Below are positions 23,390 to 34,524 of a DNA stretch of 64,000 nucleotides, in pieces. Source of the stretch: Rotaria macrura (taxonomy: Eukaryota; Rotifera; Eurotatoria; Philodinida; Philodinidae). The DNA is taken from contig OENT01000789.1 of NCBI GenBank assembly GCA_900239685.1, forward strand, positions 1 through 64,000. Direction: 5' to 3'. How positions within the stretch are numbered: position 1 is the first letter of the stretch; each line of letters begins with the position of its first letter. Under the pieces are notes generated by a model, which did not search any database, was not told where the DNA came from, and worked only from the letters and a program-made list of their open reading frames with translations. The position numbers were made by a program, and so were the translations under genes.

Positions 23390-23534
23390 ATAAAATCGAA
23401 GTTTTAATTTTTGTAAAAATATTTACAGAATTGTTATTCTTTTCGTATGTTAATTCAACATGTTATTTAACAACGAAATCATGCTCTCATGTTTGTTTCT
23501 CAAAAAAATCTCTATAAATAAAATCGAAGTTTTA
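23390..23534. repeat. 17-bp direct repeat bracketing the LANCL-EXOSC4 spacer
   Basis: ATAAAATCGAAGTTTTA occurs at 23390-23406, just after the LANCL stop, and again at 23518-23534, just before the EXOSC4 ATG. The second copy supplies the TTTTAG that would serve as the EXOSC4 acceptor. A small duplication of the spacer is the simplest reading. Confidence 0.6.
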
Positions 23535-23537
23535 GAT

Positions 23538-25331
23538 ATGACTACTCCAATGGATACATCATCATCATCATCAAACAATAAGAAACGTAATGAATTAACT
23601 TCAACATCGACAACAGATCATATATCAGGTTTCGATCTTATATCAATCGAAGGCTATCGTCAAGATGGACGTAAATCTGATGAATTACGTCATTTTCGTG
23701 TTTCGTTTAATGTTGTACCTGATGCTGATGGTTCATGTTATATGGAACATGGTAATTGTAAATTACTTGCAACCATATATGGACCTTATGAAGGAGAATC
23801 TCGTTCAAATCAAGAACAAGCTGTAATTACATGTGATTTTAGTATGACATCATATTGTGTTAGTGAACGTCGATTACGAACCTTTGGTGATATGAAGAGT
23901 CAAAAATTACAAATGGCTATACAACGAGTTTTTCAGCAAGCAGTGATTACTGAAACATATCCGAAATCACAAATTGATATTTATTTAAAAATCTTACAAT
24001 CAGATGGAGATGATTATAGTCCATGTGTCAATGCAACAACTTTGGCATTTATCAATGCAGGTTAGAATTGTAGAGAGCAAGGGGGAAACGGCAAGTAACG
24101 AATCACACTGATATTCATTCAAGATTTTCAAAGATACAAGTCCTTGTGCTTATGGAAAATTAGAAATTAAGATTTGTTGTTGAAGTTATTCATAAAAACA
24201 TTTTGATTGGTCTAAAATACTTTTTCAAACAATTAATACGGAATGATTAACAATGCTGATTTATAGCCTTTTTTTCTTTGTCGTTATATTAGATATGACA
24301 TTCATGACAATAAAAGCATTGTACATAATGAGGAAGAAAGAACTAATATTACACGCCCTTTTTTTTTTAAATTTAACATCGGGTTTGTTCACATCAGTTC
24401 GTAATAGCGTTACGTAGTTGCTCGTTTCGTATTGACTCTGACCCCGAGAACAGAGAACACTTGCAAAGAGTTGAGCGACGTTACTCAATTCTATCTAATT
24501 TTGCTTTTTCATCTTTCGAGTTATGATCAATACAAAATGAGCAAAATAGTATAGCTGTCACGAAGTTATGTGGCTGAATGGACAGGTAAATTATTTCGAT
24601 TAAAAAAGAACAGAAGAATCATTATGGTAATCAGATCGTAGAGGATTTTATAAAAAAAGCGACGAAATCCTCGACGCGGAATAACTTTCGGATTCTGTAA
24701 GTATTTGTTACCCTTTACATTTGACTTATGACAAAAAAGATACTTGTTTCAAACTCGCTAGTTTTCATTCGTCTAGAAATAGTACTGACTCCAAATGGAA
24801 TTCGATGCTGACATTAGACAGTATAGTGTTATTGTCTGCTAGATAAAATTCATCTTTGAATAAATAATTTTACCCTGTATCTCTCAAGAAAATGACTTGG
24901 ACTTGTGTCACTTGACTTTTCTCGTGACTTTTTTATTAATGAATTTCTTCTAGATCATTCATTTCTCTCGGGATATGAATAACAATTCATGTGAATTTCA
25001 TTTTAATAGTTGATTAATTTTTCTTTTTTGTTGTTGTTGTACAATAGGCATTCCAATGAAAGATTTCGTTTGTTCGTCAACAGTTGGTTATATACAAAAC
25101 AAATGTATTATTGATCTTAATCATCAAGAAGAACAACAGAAATCACCTCAATTAACATTAACAATAATGCCACAACGTGATGATATTGTTGCATTAACAT
25201 GTGAATCACGTGTTCATCATGATATTTATAATGAAATGTTAGATGCAGCAACACGTGCCAATTTACAATTATTCAATTTAATGAAACAAGCTGTTATGAA
25301 TCAGTTAAAAACTGCTCTACATGTTTTATAA
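23538..25331 (+). CDS. EXOSC4: Exosome complex subunit RRP41 (EXOSC4)
   Basis: Two exons (23538-24060 and 25048-25331) with a 987-bp intron give 268 residues, slightly longer than the roughly 245 of animal RRP41. The extra length is a Ser-rich N-terminus (residues 5-30). The RNase PH fold follows: EGYRQDGRKSDELR, GSCYMEHGNCKLLATIYGP, CDFSMTSYCVSERR, QIDIYLKILQSDGDDYSPCV, then across the intron AFINAGIPMKDFVCSSTVGY. RRP41 pairs with RRP45 in the six-subunit ring of the eukaryotic RNA exosome, which is catalytically inactive in animals and threads RNA to DIS3. An in-frame ATG upstream (23484) gives a longer start; I chose 23538 because TTTTAG lies two bases before it and homology begins after it. 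It starts 155 bp after LANCL. Confidence 0.92.
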
Positions 25332-25471
25332 ATAAATGAGAAATTCGAAAGAATTCGAGTAGTGATTTCTTAGGTGAATCTACTTGCGTCTTCATTATTT
25401 CATACTTGATCATTCTGCGTGTTTGAGTCATGCATAGTATTGTATGATTTTTGTTTGTTTTTTTTCTTTCA

Positions 25472-25482
25472 GATATGTGATG
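25472..25482 (+). promoter_or_regulatory. Start-stop upstream ORF overlapping the FUT8 start
   Basis: Directly after the acceptor-like TTTTTCTTTCAG (ending 25472) the sequence reads ATATGTGATG. The first ATG (25475) is followed at once by TGA, and that TGA overlaps the ATG used for FUT8 (25480). If transcripts begin at this acceptor, ribosomes would meet a one-codon ORF two bases into the trans-spliced body and two bases before re-initiation. Such start-stop elements reduce or regulate translation in other eukaryotes; here this is inference. Confidence 0.45.
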
Positions 25483-28400
25483 TTATTATTCGGAAATAAA
25501 TTTTATATTATTTTTATATCATTATGGATCTTTGGACTTTATTGTATATTTACAACATTTCATTCGACATCAAATAATGATAAAGTATTTGAAGATCGTG
25601 TTGCATATTTACAAAGTGAAGTTGATTCTCTTCAAAAAAAAATTCTTAGATTACAATCTGGAAATAATATCAATGAACCAGTCGAATCTAGAAGGTGAAT
25701 TGAATATCAAAAGAACAAAAAATTAGAATAATTGTTTGCGAACAATCTGATATATGTAGTTAATGTTTTCAGTAAACCAACTTATACAACTCATATCTGT
25801 ACCAGAAGTGAAGTTTAACTCGAGAACTAGTAATTGGTAGATGTTAGAATTCATGACTAGTCTCTTCTATTGATAGGATATTACCGGGTGTTCCATAATA
25901 AATGCACACCTTTTATTTGGCGTGTATCTCGGTGTTGAAGAGTTTTTGTTTTGTAGCAAGAATTTTTCTATAAAGATTTTCACGACGCTAAAACGTTGGC
26001 AAAACAAAAAAAGGGTGAAAACATTTTTGGGATACCTGTTATATTATCAATTCAGATAGTTTGCTTCAAAAATGTGGCATCCTATACAAACATTTGCCTT
26101 CTTTTCCTAAACATTGAAACGAAAGAAGATAATCGCTTCCTGTCATACTATTCGATAGAAGAGGCAAACTAATTTCTCCTCCTTTGATTATTGAAACTAA
26201 CAAATGGACTAGTAGGTTTGGCAAAGTTATTTTTAAATCAATCCCTTTTTCGATAAGTAAACAATAAAAATTCTAGAATATTCTTCTATTGGTGTTTCCG
26301 AGGAATATTCGAATCCTTGCCGTTTGTTAGGAGAATTCAAAAAAAAAACGTTCAACTACTAGTAACTGTAATGAGATTAATCGTTCATCCCACATTGATC
26401 AATGAATTCATTTTGAAACAAATTGTTTATCACCTACAGTCAATAAAAATTATTCACAATTTTTGTGGTATATTAGTAGATGAGTAACGTGATGATCTAC
26501 ACATGCTATAAGGAATGTAATTGAACATGGGATCACTATTGGCCAATTCGAAATAGCTAAGTCAACGGCAAAGTTATTATATGTATAATAAACCTCGTAT
26601 CATGAAAAGTTCAAATAGTATTTAATATGAATGAAATGTCTTTAAATGTTATAATAGCTATGGCTCGAAATAAACAAAGTAGATGCTTATTTAATAGCAT
26701 AGATGAAAAAGTAAACAAGAACGTTTGGCGAATTCAATTTAGTAGATTTTGTCCTGACTTCCCCTCACTATTTTCATAATGCTGGATAGATGTTGATATT
26801 GCTCACTGAATAATGTGCTCTCAAAGAAAAGAAAATAGGACGTTCAATACCATTTCTCTATGACAAGATTCCTAGACCAATCCAACGCCCCCACCTACGT
26901 AAAATAAAGAGATGAGATCGCAGCTGAACACTGTATGTGTTATAAGATGAAAGAAATTGATCTACACTAATTGTTGTTCAGCATTGTCAAAAATGTATTT
27001 TTTCTCCACCTATCCGAAAGTTCACAATGATTTTTGCTAGTGCTGAATTTCTAACAGGAATATAATTCTCTTATGTCTGTTATGTTTCATGTCTGTCAAT
27101 AGTAATATCATCGATCTAGTTACACCAATGATGCATGAAAGATTTGAATTTAATTTCGCTTATGAAAATAATAGAGACGACACCAATCGATCTTTGTGCA
27201 TGTAAACATTGGACTATACATGAAATGATACTAGTCCGTTATAAGTCCAAAGACGATGCACGAGTGAACAATTAGTTTGCTTTTTCTTTTGTAGATACAT
27301 GCAGTAGAAAAAATTTTGAAGGTGAACGTTTTGTTTTTAAAATTTTCTGCACGCTCTGGTTAGCTTCCTCTTATTTATTGATAAATAATTTTGAATTATT
27401 GTGAATTATCGTAACAGTATTTAATGAATTTTAGTAATGATGCAGAATGTCAAGAGCTACGAAACGAAGTGAAACGTCTTAAACGTCAATTAATATCAAA
27501 CAATGGTGGTAGTTCATCATCTCAAGGTAAGTTTATGTTGTTCATATTTAGATAAATTCGTTTTTGCTTTATGATCACATAGACGGACCCAGTATGGAAT
27601 ATGAATTACTACGACGGAAAATTGAAATGCAAGCACGTGAAATATCTTATTTTACAAGTGATCAAATGAATAAGATAACGGAAAAATTACCTGATAACGA
27701 TAAAGAAAAATGGCAACATGTTATTTCAAGATTTGCCGATCAAAGTAGGTCTGTTCCTATACTACATGCGAAATAAAACAAAATCTATCAAATAAAAAAA
27801 ACAAAATTTTCTTTATCATTGATTTCTAGAGTTCTACTTGCTTCCATTAGAAATTTAACTCAAGTTGATGGTCATGAACTATGGCGTGAACGTGAACATG
27901 ATAGTCTTTCAAAATTAATGCAAGCACGTTTAAATGCATTACAAAATCCATCGGAACCATGTACAAATGTTAAACGTGTTACATGTAATATAAATAAAGG
28001 TTGCGGCTATGGCTGTGAAATTCACCATGCTATGCATTGTTTTCATGTTGCTTATGCATTAGGACGACCATTGATTCTTATCTCTGGTAAGTTGAAACAT
28101 TTTTCAATTGTAAAGTTTTTTATTTAATCGATCTTACAACAGATGGATGGCGATATAATCCAGGTGGATTCGATCAAATATTTGAATCACCAAGTAAAGT
28201 TTGTACAAAAGCATCGGTCTCCAGTTCATCATCATGGGGTACGTTTAGAATTACTTGACACATTGTCCGTTGCAATCAGATAAAGATACCAAGTTTTTTC
28301 GAAAAATAGAAATAAAAATATGATCAATGTATGAACAATTCACTGAGACGTACCATTTTACTCGTATAATATTTAGAGAAAAGATTTTCATTTGAGGAAT

Positions 28401-30396
28401 ATTCATAGAATAACCCACGAACTAAAAAAAACATCAAATCAAATTATTATCATTCTAATTGTTCACATAGATGTATATCTATATGTTAGCATCGAATCTC
28501 GCATCATCCATTAATCTAAATTAACATTCGTTCAACAATGGATCCCATATACATACCCTATCTCAAAATTGAACTGTGGTAAAATGCATAGAAAACTCAA
28601 ATTTACAAATCATATTGAAATATCTCCGAACGTATTCGGCTCTACTCTATTCTCTTAAAATACGAAATTAAAATCAACTCGATTCGTTCATCTTTAAGAA
28701 GATTGAAAGTATTTTCTTGTTCCGTTCAGTGAGTAGAACACATGTCACATTATTTCAACAACTGAATCATACTATATCAGAGATTTTCTATCATCTGTAC
28801 AATAATGTTGACAGCACAATTGTTTTTCATTTCAGGTGTTTATCAAACAGCTGATGTAGTTGAGATTCCATTGATTGATAATATTCATCCGCGACTAGAC
28901 TTTATGCCCATGGCTATTCCTGAAGATATATCTAAGAGACTCATTCGTCTACATGGAAATCCATTTGTGTGGTTCACTGGACAATTAATGAAATATTTAT
29001 TAAGACCACAATCATGGTTAACTGATTTCATGGGGAAAAAAAGTCAAAATATTAATTTTCAAACACCAATCGTTGGGTAAAGAACAAAAACGAAAGAAGA
29101 GTTTCATTTTTCAGTTTAGATTTTTTTAATATTTATTTCGTATTGAAGAATTCATGTACGACGAACAGATAAAGTTGGAAGTGAAGCATCATTTCATGAC
29201 ATATCCGAATATATGAAATATGTCGAAGATTATTATATAATTTATCAATATCAAAATCCAACTGTAAATTTTACCAAACGTGTATATCTAGCAACTGATG
29301 AACCGTCTGTTTTTAATGATGCTCGAAAAAAGTATGAATTAATTGTATATCATGGAATCTATTGAAAAATCAACTTTGTTTACGTTTCGTATCTATAAAT
29401 AGATATTCTGATTATATATTTTATGGTGATACAGCCGTAGCACAATCGGCTCAATTGAATACAAGATATGGAACAGAATCGTTGAAAGGTGTTCTATTAG
29501 ATATTCATTTTCTTTCATTATGTGATTATTTGGTTTGCACATTTTCTTCACAGGTATGAAAAAAAAATCTATCATTGACGAAAATAGAGATTTTCATCTG
29601 TTTTTTTTTCTAAATGTCATAGTCTTACATATCAACATGTTTAACTCACTCCGATCTATGAGATTAAAATTGACTTATACCAAATATAGAGATACTATCT
29701 AAAAATAGAGTTGCATTCGAGTCAAGGTTTTAACATTCATAAAAGGCTATCCATCAAAAAAACGAATGTTAAAGTTCGAAATTATTATAAAAGATAGTAT
29801 TGACTCATGAAAAACTGATTCTCAAGAGATGACATAGGACGTTGTTTCTATTTTTCATTCGAACTATGATGTTGCAATACACTTCGTAGGCATTCGAATG
29901 CGCAAAAGTAAAATATAAGATTAAATCAATTTTCTTTTCATAGAGTAATTATCTCTTCTTACAAATCGTCTCTTGAATTCTTATTTGATATTTACTTAAC
30001 GATGATTAGTTATTGAAGAGGAATACTTTATTTAAATGATATTTATTGTATGTAAACATTTAGATTTGTCGTGTTGCATATGAAGTTATGCAACAGCGAC
30101 TTGTCGATGGTGCATGGCGTGTGCAACCACTAGATGATGTTTATTATTTTGGTGGTCAAAATGCTCATAATCAACGAGCTGTAATATCTCATAAAGCTAT
30201 TTGGCCGAATGAATTCAGTTTTCAACGTGGTGATCTTATTGGTACGGAAGGAAATCATTGGGATGGCTTTTCAAAAGGATCGGATAAAACTAATGGTCAA
30301 TCAGGCCTCTATCCAACGTATAAAACAGAAGAGATTGTGAATGTTGCAGAAATGTATACCTATCCAGACGTACAAGTTAATAATGAAGAATCTTAA
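25480..30396 (+). CDS. FUT8: Alpha-1,6-fucosyltransferase (FUT8)
   Basis: Nine exons (25480-25694, 27435-27526, 27583-27744, 27832-28086, 28143-28238, 28836-29076, 29149-29331, 29403-29553, 30064-30396) join in phase to 575 residues, the same length as human FUT8. Type II topology: a transmembrane anchor at about residues 6-26, then a coiled-coil stem, then the GT23 catalytic domain with CNINKGCGYGCEIHH, VGIHVRRTDKVGSEASFH (the donor-binding HVRRTDK) and LLDIHFLSLCDYLVCTFSSQ. The C-terminal SH3 domain (GDLIGTEGNHWDGFSKG) is also present. The enzyme adds core fucose to the innermost GlcNAc of N-glycans in the Golgi. Intron 1 is 1.7 kb. The gene starts 148 bp after EXOSC4. Confidence 0.95.
25885..25912. 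repeat. Possible transposon terminus in FUT8 intron 1
   Basis: CCGGGTGTTCCATAATAAAT resembles the ends of several Tc1/mariner-like elements, but no opposite terminus or duplication was located in the intron. Confidence 0.2.
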
Positions 30397-33300
30397 ATTT
30401 TCTAAAAACATAGAACAATATTCCATTAGTGAAAATAATTTCCATCGTGTACATCGATACATAGAATGTACATTGAATTATGAATTTTACTTCGAAAAAG
30501 AGTCAATGTTTTGCATAATTTTTCTTGTTCTGTGGCAAATCACTCATTTTATTTTCTCTCGATGCTTTTTCTTTTGTTATTATATGACGTTGTTTTGTTT
30601 TACTAAGTTACGGACGATTATAGTGAGTTCAATTGATAAGAATAAACCGAGAATCAGAAAATGGATTGTGATGTTTTTCATTCTCGTGTTGACTCTATAC
30701 GCATGGCACATAAAAATGATTCTTGTTTGTTGTTTTCGAATATCTAGGAAAAAGATTATCGATGATTAATTGTTCGAGTACAAAATATAAGTTCTGTATC
30801 ACTGAGTGATTGATTTTTTACAAGATTTTCTACATGTTGAAGGTATAGAAGTCATATTAAATAATGTCGAACGATTTTTCGTCTCGAAAAGAAAATCATA
30901 TCTTTGATTTTCATATCTTATCACGTTGATTCTTTAAAAGTATCAATGCATAGACAATCTTCTCTTACGAATTGTATATGACCAACATTCGTTTCAGGTC
31001 TATCAGTGTAACGAAATGAAAAACAAGTGAAACACAAGTACAAATAAATTAATGACTTTTATATGAACTCATTAGAAGTCTACTGTAAAATGACATTTAA
31101 TTCTAATTAGTTACCATCATCAATGTATTCTTAACTAATTCAAATAAAACTCATCAATTTATTGAGCTTGTGATTCGCTTGTTGTTCGTTTCGTGTCACT
31201 GACGAAATATATGACAAACACGAATAATATACGAGTTAAGGGAGACGAAAATAACTTTCTGTCAGGTGATAAGAAACAACTACCCGTTGTAGAATTCATT
31301 TACCAATTAGATAGAAAAACAAATCAGTATGTTCTTTATTGTTCATTTTCACATAGATCGAATCTATGTTCTATTTCGTAGTTCTTCTAAAAATGATTTT
31401 CAAGTGTGAAAAAAAGCTCCATCTTTCGACAGAAAAATTAGTTTCGTTTGAGTACATTTTTTCTCGATTAGAAATATGAATTGCGACACATTATTGTGAT
31501 GAATGAATACAAATCACATGCATCACCTATCATTCGATCACAAAAGGCTGTTATCGTTGACAAAATTTATGCTGGTTGTTCCAAGAAGAGAAATTCTTAT
31601 ATCAATAGAATTCTATGCTGGTAAATCCATTGTAAAGATTGATATAACTATATGAACACAGAATTCTCTAGGGAAGAAAACTATTCTTACATGAACTAAT
31701 GATAGATATAGAAAAATCATGTGACTTAGGAAAAAAGAATATCCATACCAATACACATATCTTTATTTAAGAATACGAGCAAAGCTAAAATATAGTGTTA
31801 AAAAAACTGTTCCAAATTTAGTGTTGTTTTACTTAATCGAATGATTGATAATATACTAATATGACTAAAATTGGTAATCATCAATTAAAAAACATTGACA
31901 ACTTGTTTTGAAGCTGTTTTGATTTTTTGAAAAGTTCGATATTTTTACAAGTAATCCTTTAGATTATATAGAAAGTAGTATATTTAATTATGGTTAAAAG
32001 TTTTCATCGAAAATAAAATCAATACATGTCAAATTTCATAGCTAGAGTTCATTTTTTTTGTCTGAAACTCGAATAGTTGACTTTGTTTTAGAGCTTGTAC
32101 CTAAGTTACTCTCTTTCTCTCTCTCTCTACTCGACCTTCCAAATGTTTGTTGTAGGGTATGAATATTGGCCATGAAATATATGAGATAGACGACCTCATG
32201 TATAATTTCATTTCAGATACATCATGAAAACAGACAAACATTCATTAAGAGGTTAGTTTTCTATCTTTTATCGAGATTATCATCATTGATGTTTGAGTTT
32301 TATGCACTGGACTATGAATCAATCGCACTTAATAACACAGGGAGATCGTTAATTGTTCGAATGGTAAAAAACAACAAATACAATAAAAATATTTTTGTTT
32401 ATATTATTAACTTTGTTTTTCTTTTGATTGTCAAGTCATAAATTTACTTTTCAATAAATCAAGATCATTTCAAAAAAAAATTTTTTTAAATCTATGTTAG
32501 AAAGCATAAGAATTATCAACAGAATCGAATGATATTCATAGAATTGTAATAGACGAATATGATAAAAATGATTTTGAATACATCTATCGATTTACTCGAA
32601 TAGTCCTTTAACTCAGCCAAAGATGTGTTTAACTGCGTCGAAGCTATGACGGTAATATTATTATGAGAAACTTTATGGACACATCAAAGAGTATTATCTA
32701 GTCGAAGATTCATTTGCTATTAGATGTCATCATTGAATTTCGCTTTAGTTAACAATGATGAGTAAATACCCTTTGTCTTTAAATTTCATCAGTTACCGAA
32801 TTACGTTTTTTTTCCTTTTGTTTGTTCCTTATTCTTAGCCTTGATCCATTTAGTTTTGATATTGATTGAGGTTTGTCTCATTTTTTTTTCTCTTCTTTTA
32901 CCTAGACATCCTTCATCATTAACCTCTTATCTAACAGAGCCATCTACCTTCACATCAATCGTTCGTTACACTATAAATGCATCAATGTCGTCTTTCGTTT
33001 TTGCTATTAAATGAAAAGAAATTTACTCATAAATAAAAGTTCACTCTCTTCTCGTGAATAAGTTCGTTTTTCTTGCGTATTCGATGATGCAATAATAGTT
33101 CTGATCATACGACTAATTACTTTAATGATGTTTACATCTTTTTTTTCTTATGATTATCAAAGTACATATCATAGATGATATGTTTATATTATTTGACAAG
33201 AATTAAATCTCATTTTTGAATAAGATGAATGTATCAATTCGATAAAATAATAAATCATGATTTGAAAACAAATGCCGTTATTTTATTTATAAGTTAAGAT

Positions 33301-33743
33301 TGTTTCTTTTTTTGAATAATACTTTTACTAATATGTTTTGTTTCGAACATTAAATATTCGAAATTGGGGTTGCGTGTTTATCGTTCTAATTCATCGATAT
33401 TATTCGATCGTTTCATATGTATCACATATATGACGAGAAATACTATGAAAGATTTCATAATTGTCATTTTCGATGATACATATAAATCGATACATGATAA
33501 AACGATAAAGTTCGAATGATTTCGCTAAATACATATTTCATGCATATTAAAAAGACCAAAAAAATATATAATACGATTAGATTAAGAATAAAAAGAACAA
33601 CTACATAGATTGATTGCATACTCGCACAAGCCACCGTTGAAAAAAAGATCGAGATAAAAAAATAAATTATCTATACTCATCACACGAATACGAATAAAGA
33701 GAAAGAAGAATGTCTTATGTCTTGCCATATGCTTTTGTTTTTT
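30397..33743. other. 3.3-kb convergent spacer, no gene recognised
   Basis: AT-rich sequence between the ends of FUT8 and the minus-strand proline-rich gene. A 142-codon frame (30341-30769) overlaps the FUT8 end out of frame and looks like chance. No RNA gene, transposon end or repeat was recognised. Confidence 0.5.
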
Positions 33744-34524
33744 TTACATCATTGATGTAAGACCCAAATTGTTTAAAGTTTGCTCAACTGTTGCCTTATT
33801 GGGAGCATTTCTTATTTGAACATTGGGTGGTGGAACAGGCATAGCGGGTAAGACTTTTGTTAAATGAGTTGTCTAGAAAACATAAGATTCGAAATAAGAT
33901 CAAATGAAATCGTTCGGCAAAATTATATTTACTGGAACAGCTTTGGGCATTGGTGGTGGAGCTTCACGAATGACTATTGGAGCTTGAGCTGGTGGTGGTG
34001 GTGGCTGAATACGAACAAAGAGTGGAGGAGGAGCCGGTGCTTGTGGTGCTCGTACCTATAGATAAAATGAGCATATGCATTTGTATCGGATGAAATAAAA
34101 GAGATTGATATAAATATACCTCTTTAATGATAACTGGACCTGGAGCTGGTGGTGCAGGTGGTTTATAATAGGCTAAATTGATTTTTTGTACGTATGTAAC
34201 TGGTTTTGATTTTCGTTGAATAACAACTGGATTTGGATCATGAAAGAATTTATCATTGCCTGGTGTATTCAATGGGCCAAATACTTGAACAAAGCCGCCG
34301 CCTGGTGTTGAAAATTGTAATGATGGATCCTTGGGAAGGCCGAATTGTTCGGGTGTAACTTTTTGTGTCGCACCTCCGCTCATTACACTAGCGACTGCAT
34401 CGTTGACAGGTCCACTACCGTATTGTGATGTTGCTGTCAATTGTCCTGGTTTTTGTGCAAGTTTCAACATATCTTGAAGTTGAACTGATGGATAGACATA
34501 TCCCATACGATCGATGGCAACCAT
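33744..34524 (-). CDS. Proline-rich repeat protein with IIRE motifs
   Basis: Three minus-strand exons (34524-34120, 34055-33933, 33872-33744), all phase 0, encode 218 residues. Residues 1-85 are Gly/Ser/Gln-rich. Residues 92-135 hold a module, HDPNPVVIQRKSKPVTYVQK then PPAPPAPGPVIIKE. Proline-rich units follow: PPLFVRIQPPPPP, APIVIREAPPP, and a last VQIRNAP. There is no signal peptide or membrane helix. The module reappears in the larger gene at 58318-61758, with an intron at almost the same place. No named family was recognised; repeated x-V/I-I-R-E strands between prolines suggest a structural or cytoskeletal scaffold, which is inference. An in-frame upstream ATG exists; I chose 34524 because the residues before it are unlike the rest. 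Confidence 0.7.

Noticed and set aside
23460-23537. Upstream in-frame extension of EXOSC4
   Set aside because: The extension is unlike RRP41 N-termini, and an acceptor-like TTTTAG lies just before the ATG at 23538.
30341-30769. 142-codon plus-strand frame at the FUT8 end
   Set aside because: It overlaps the FUT8 last exon out of frame. The remainder is Phe/Ile/Lys-rich, as expected of AT-rich 3' sequence.
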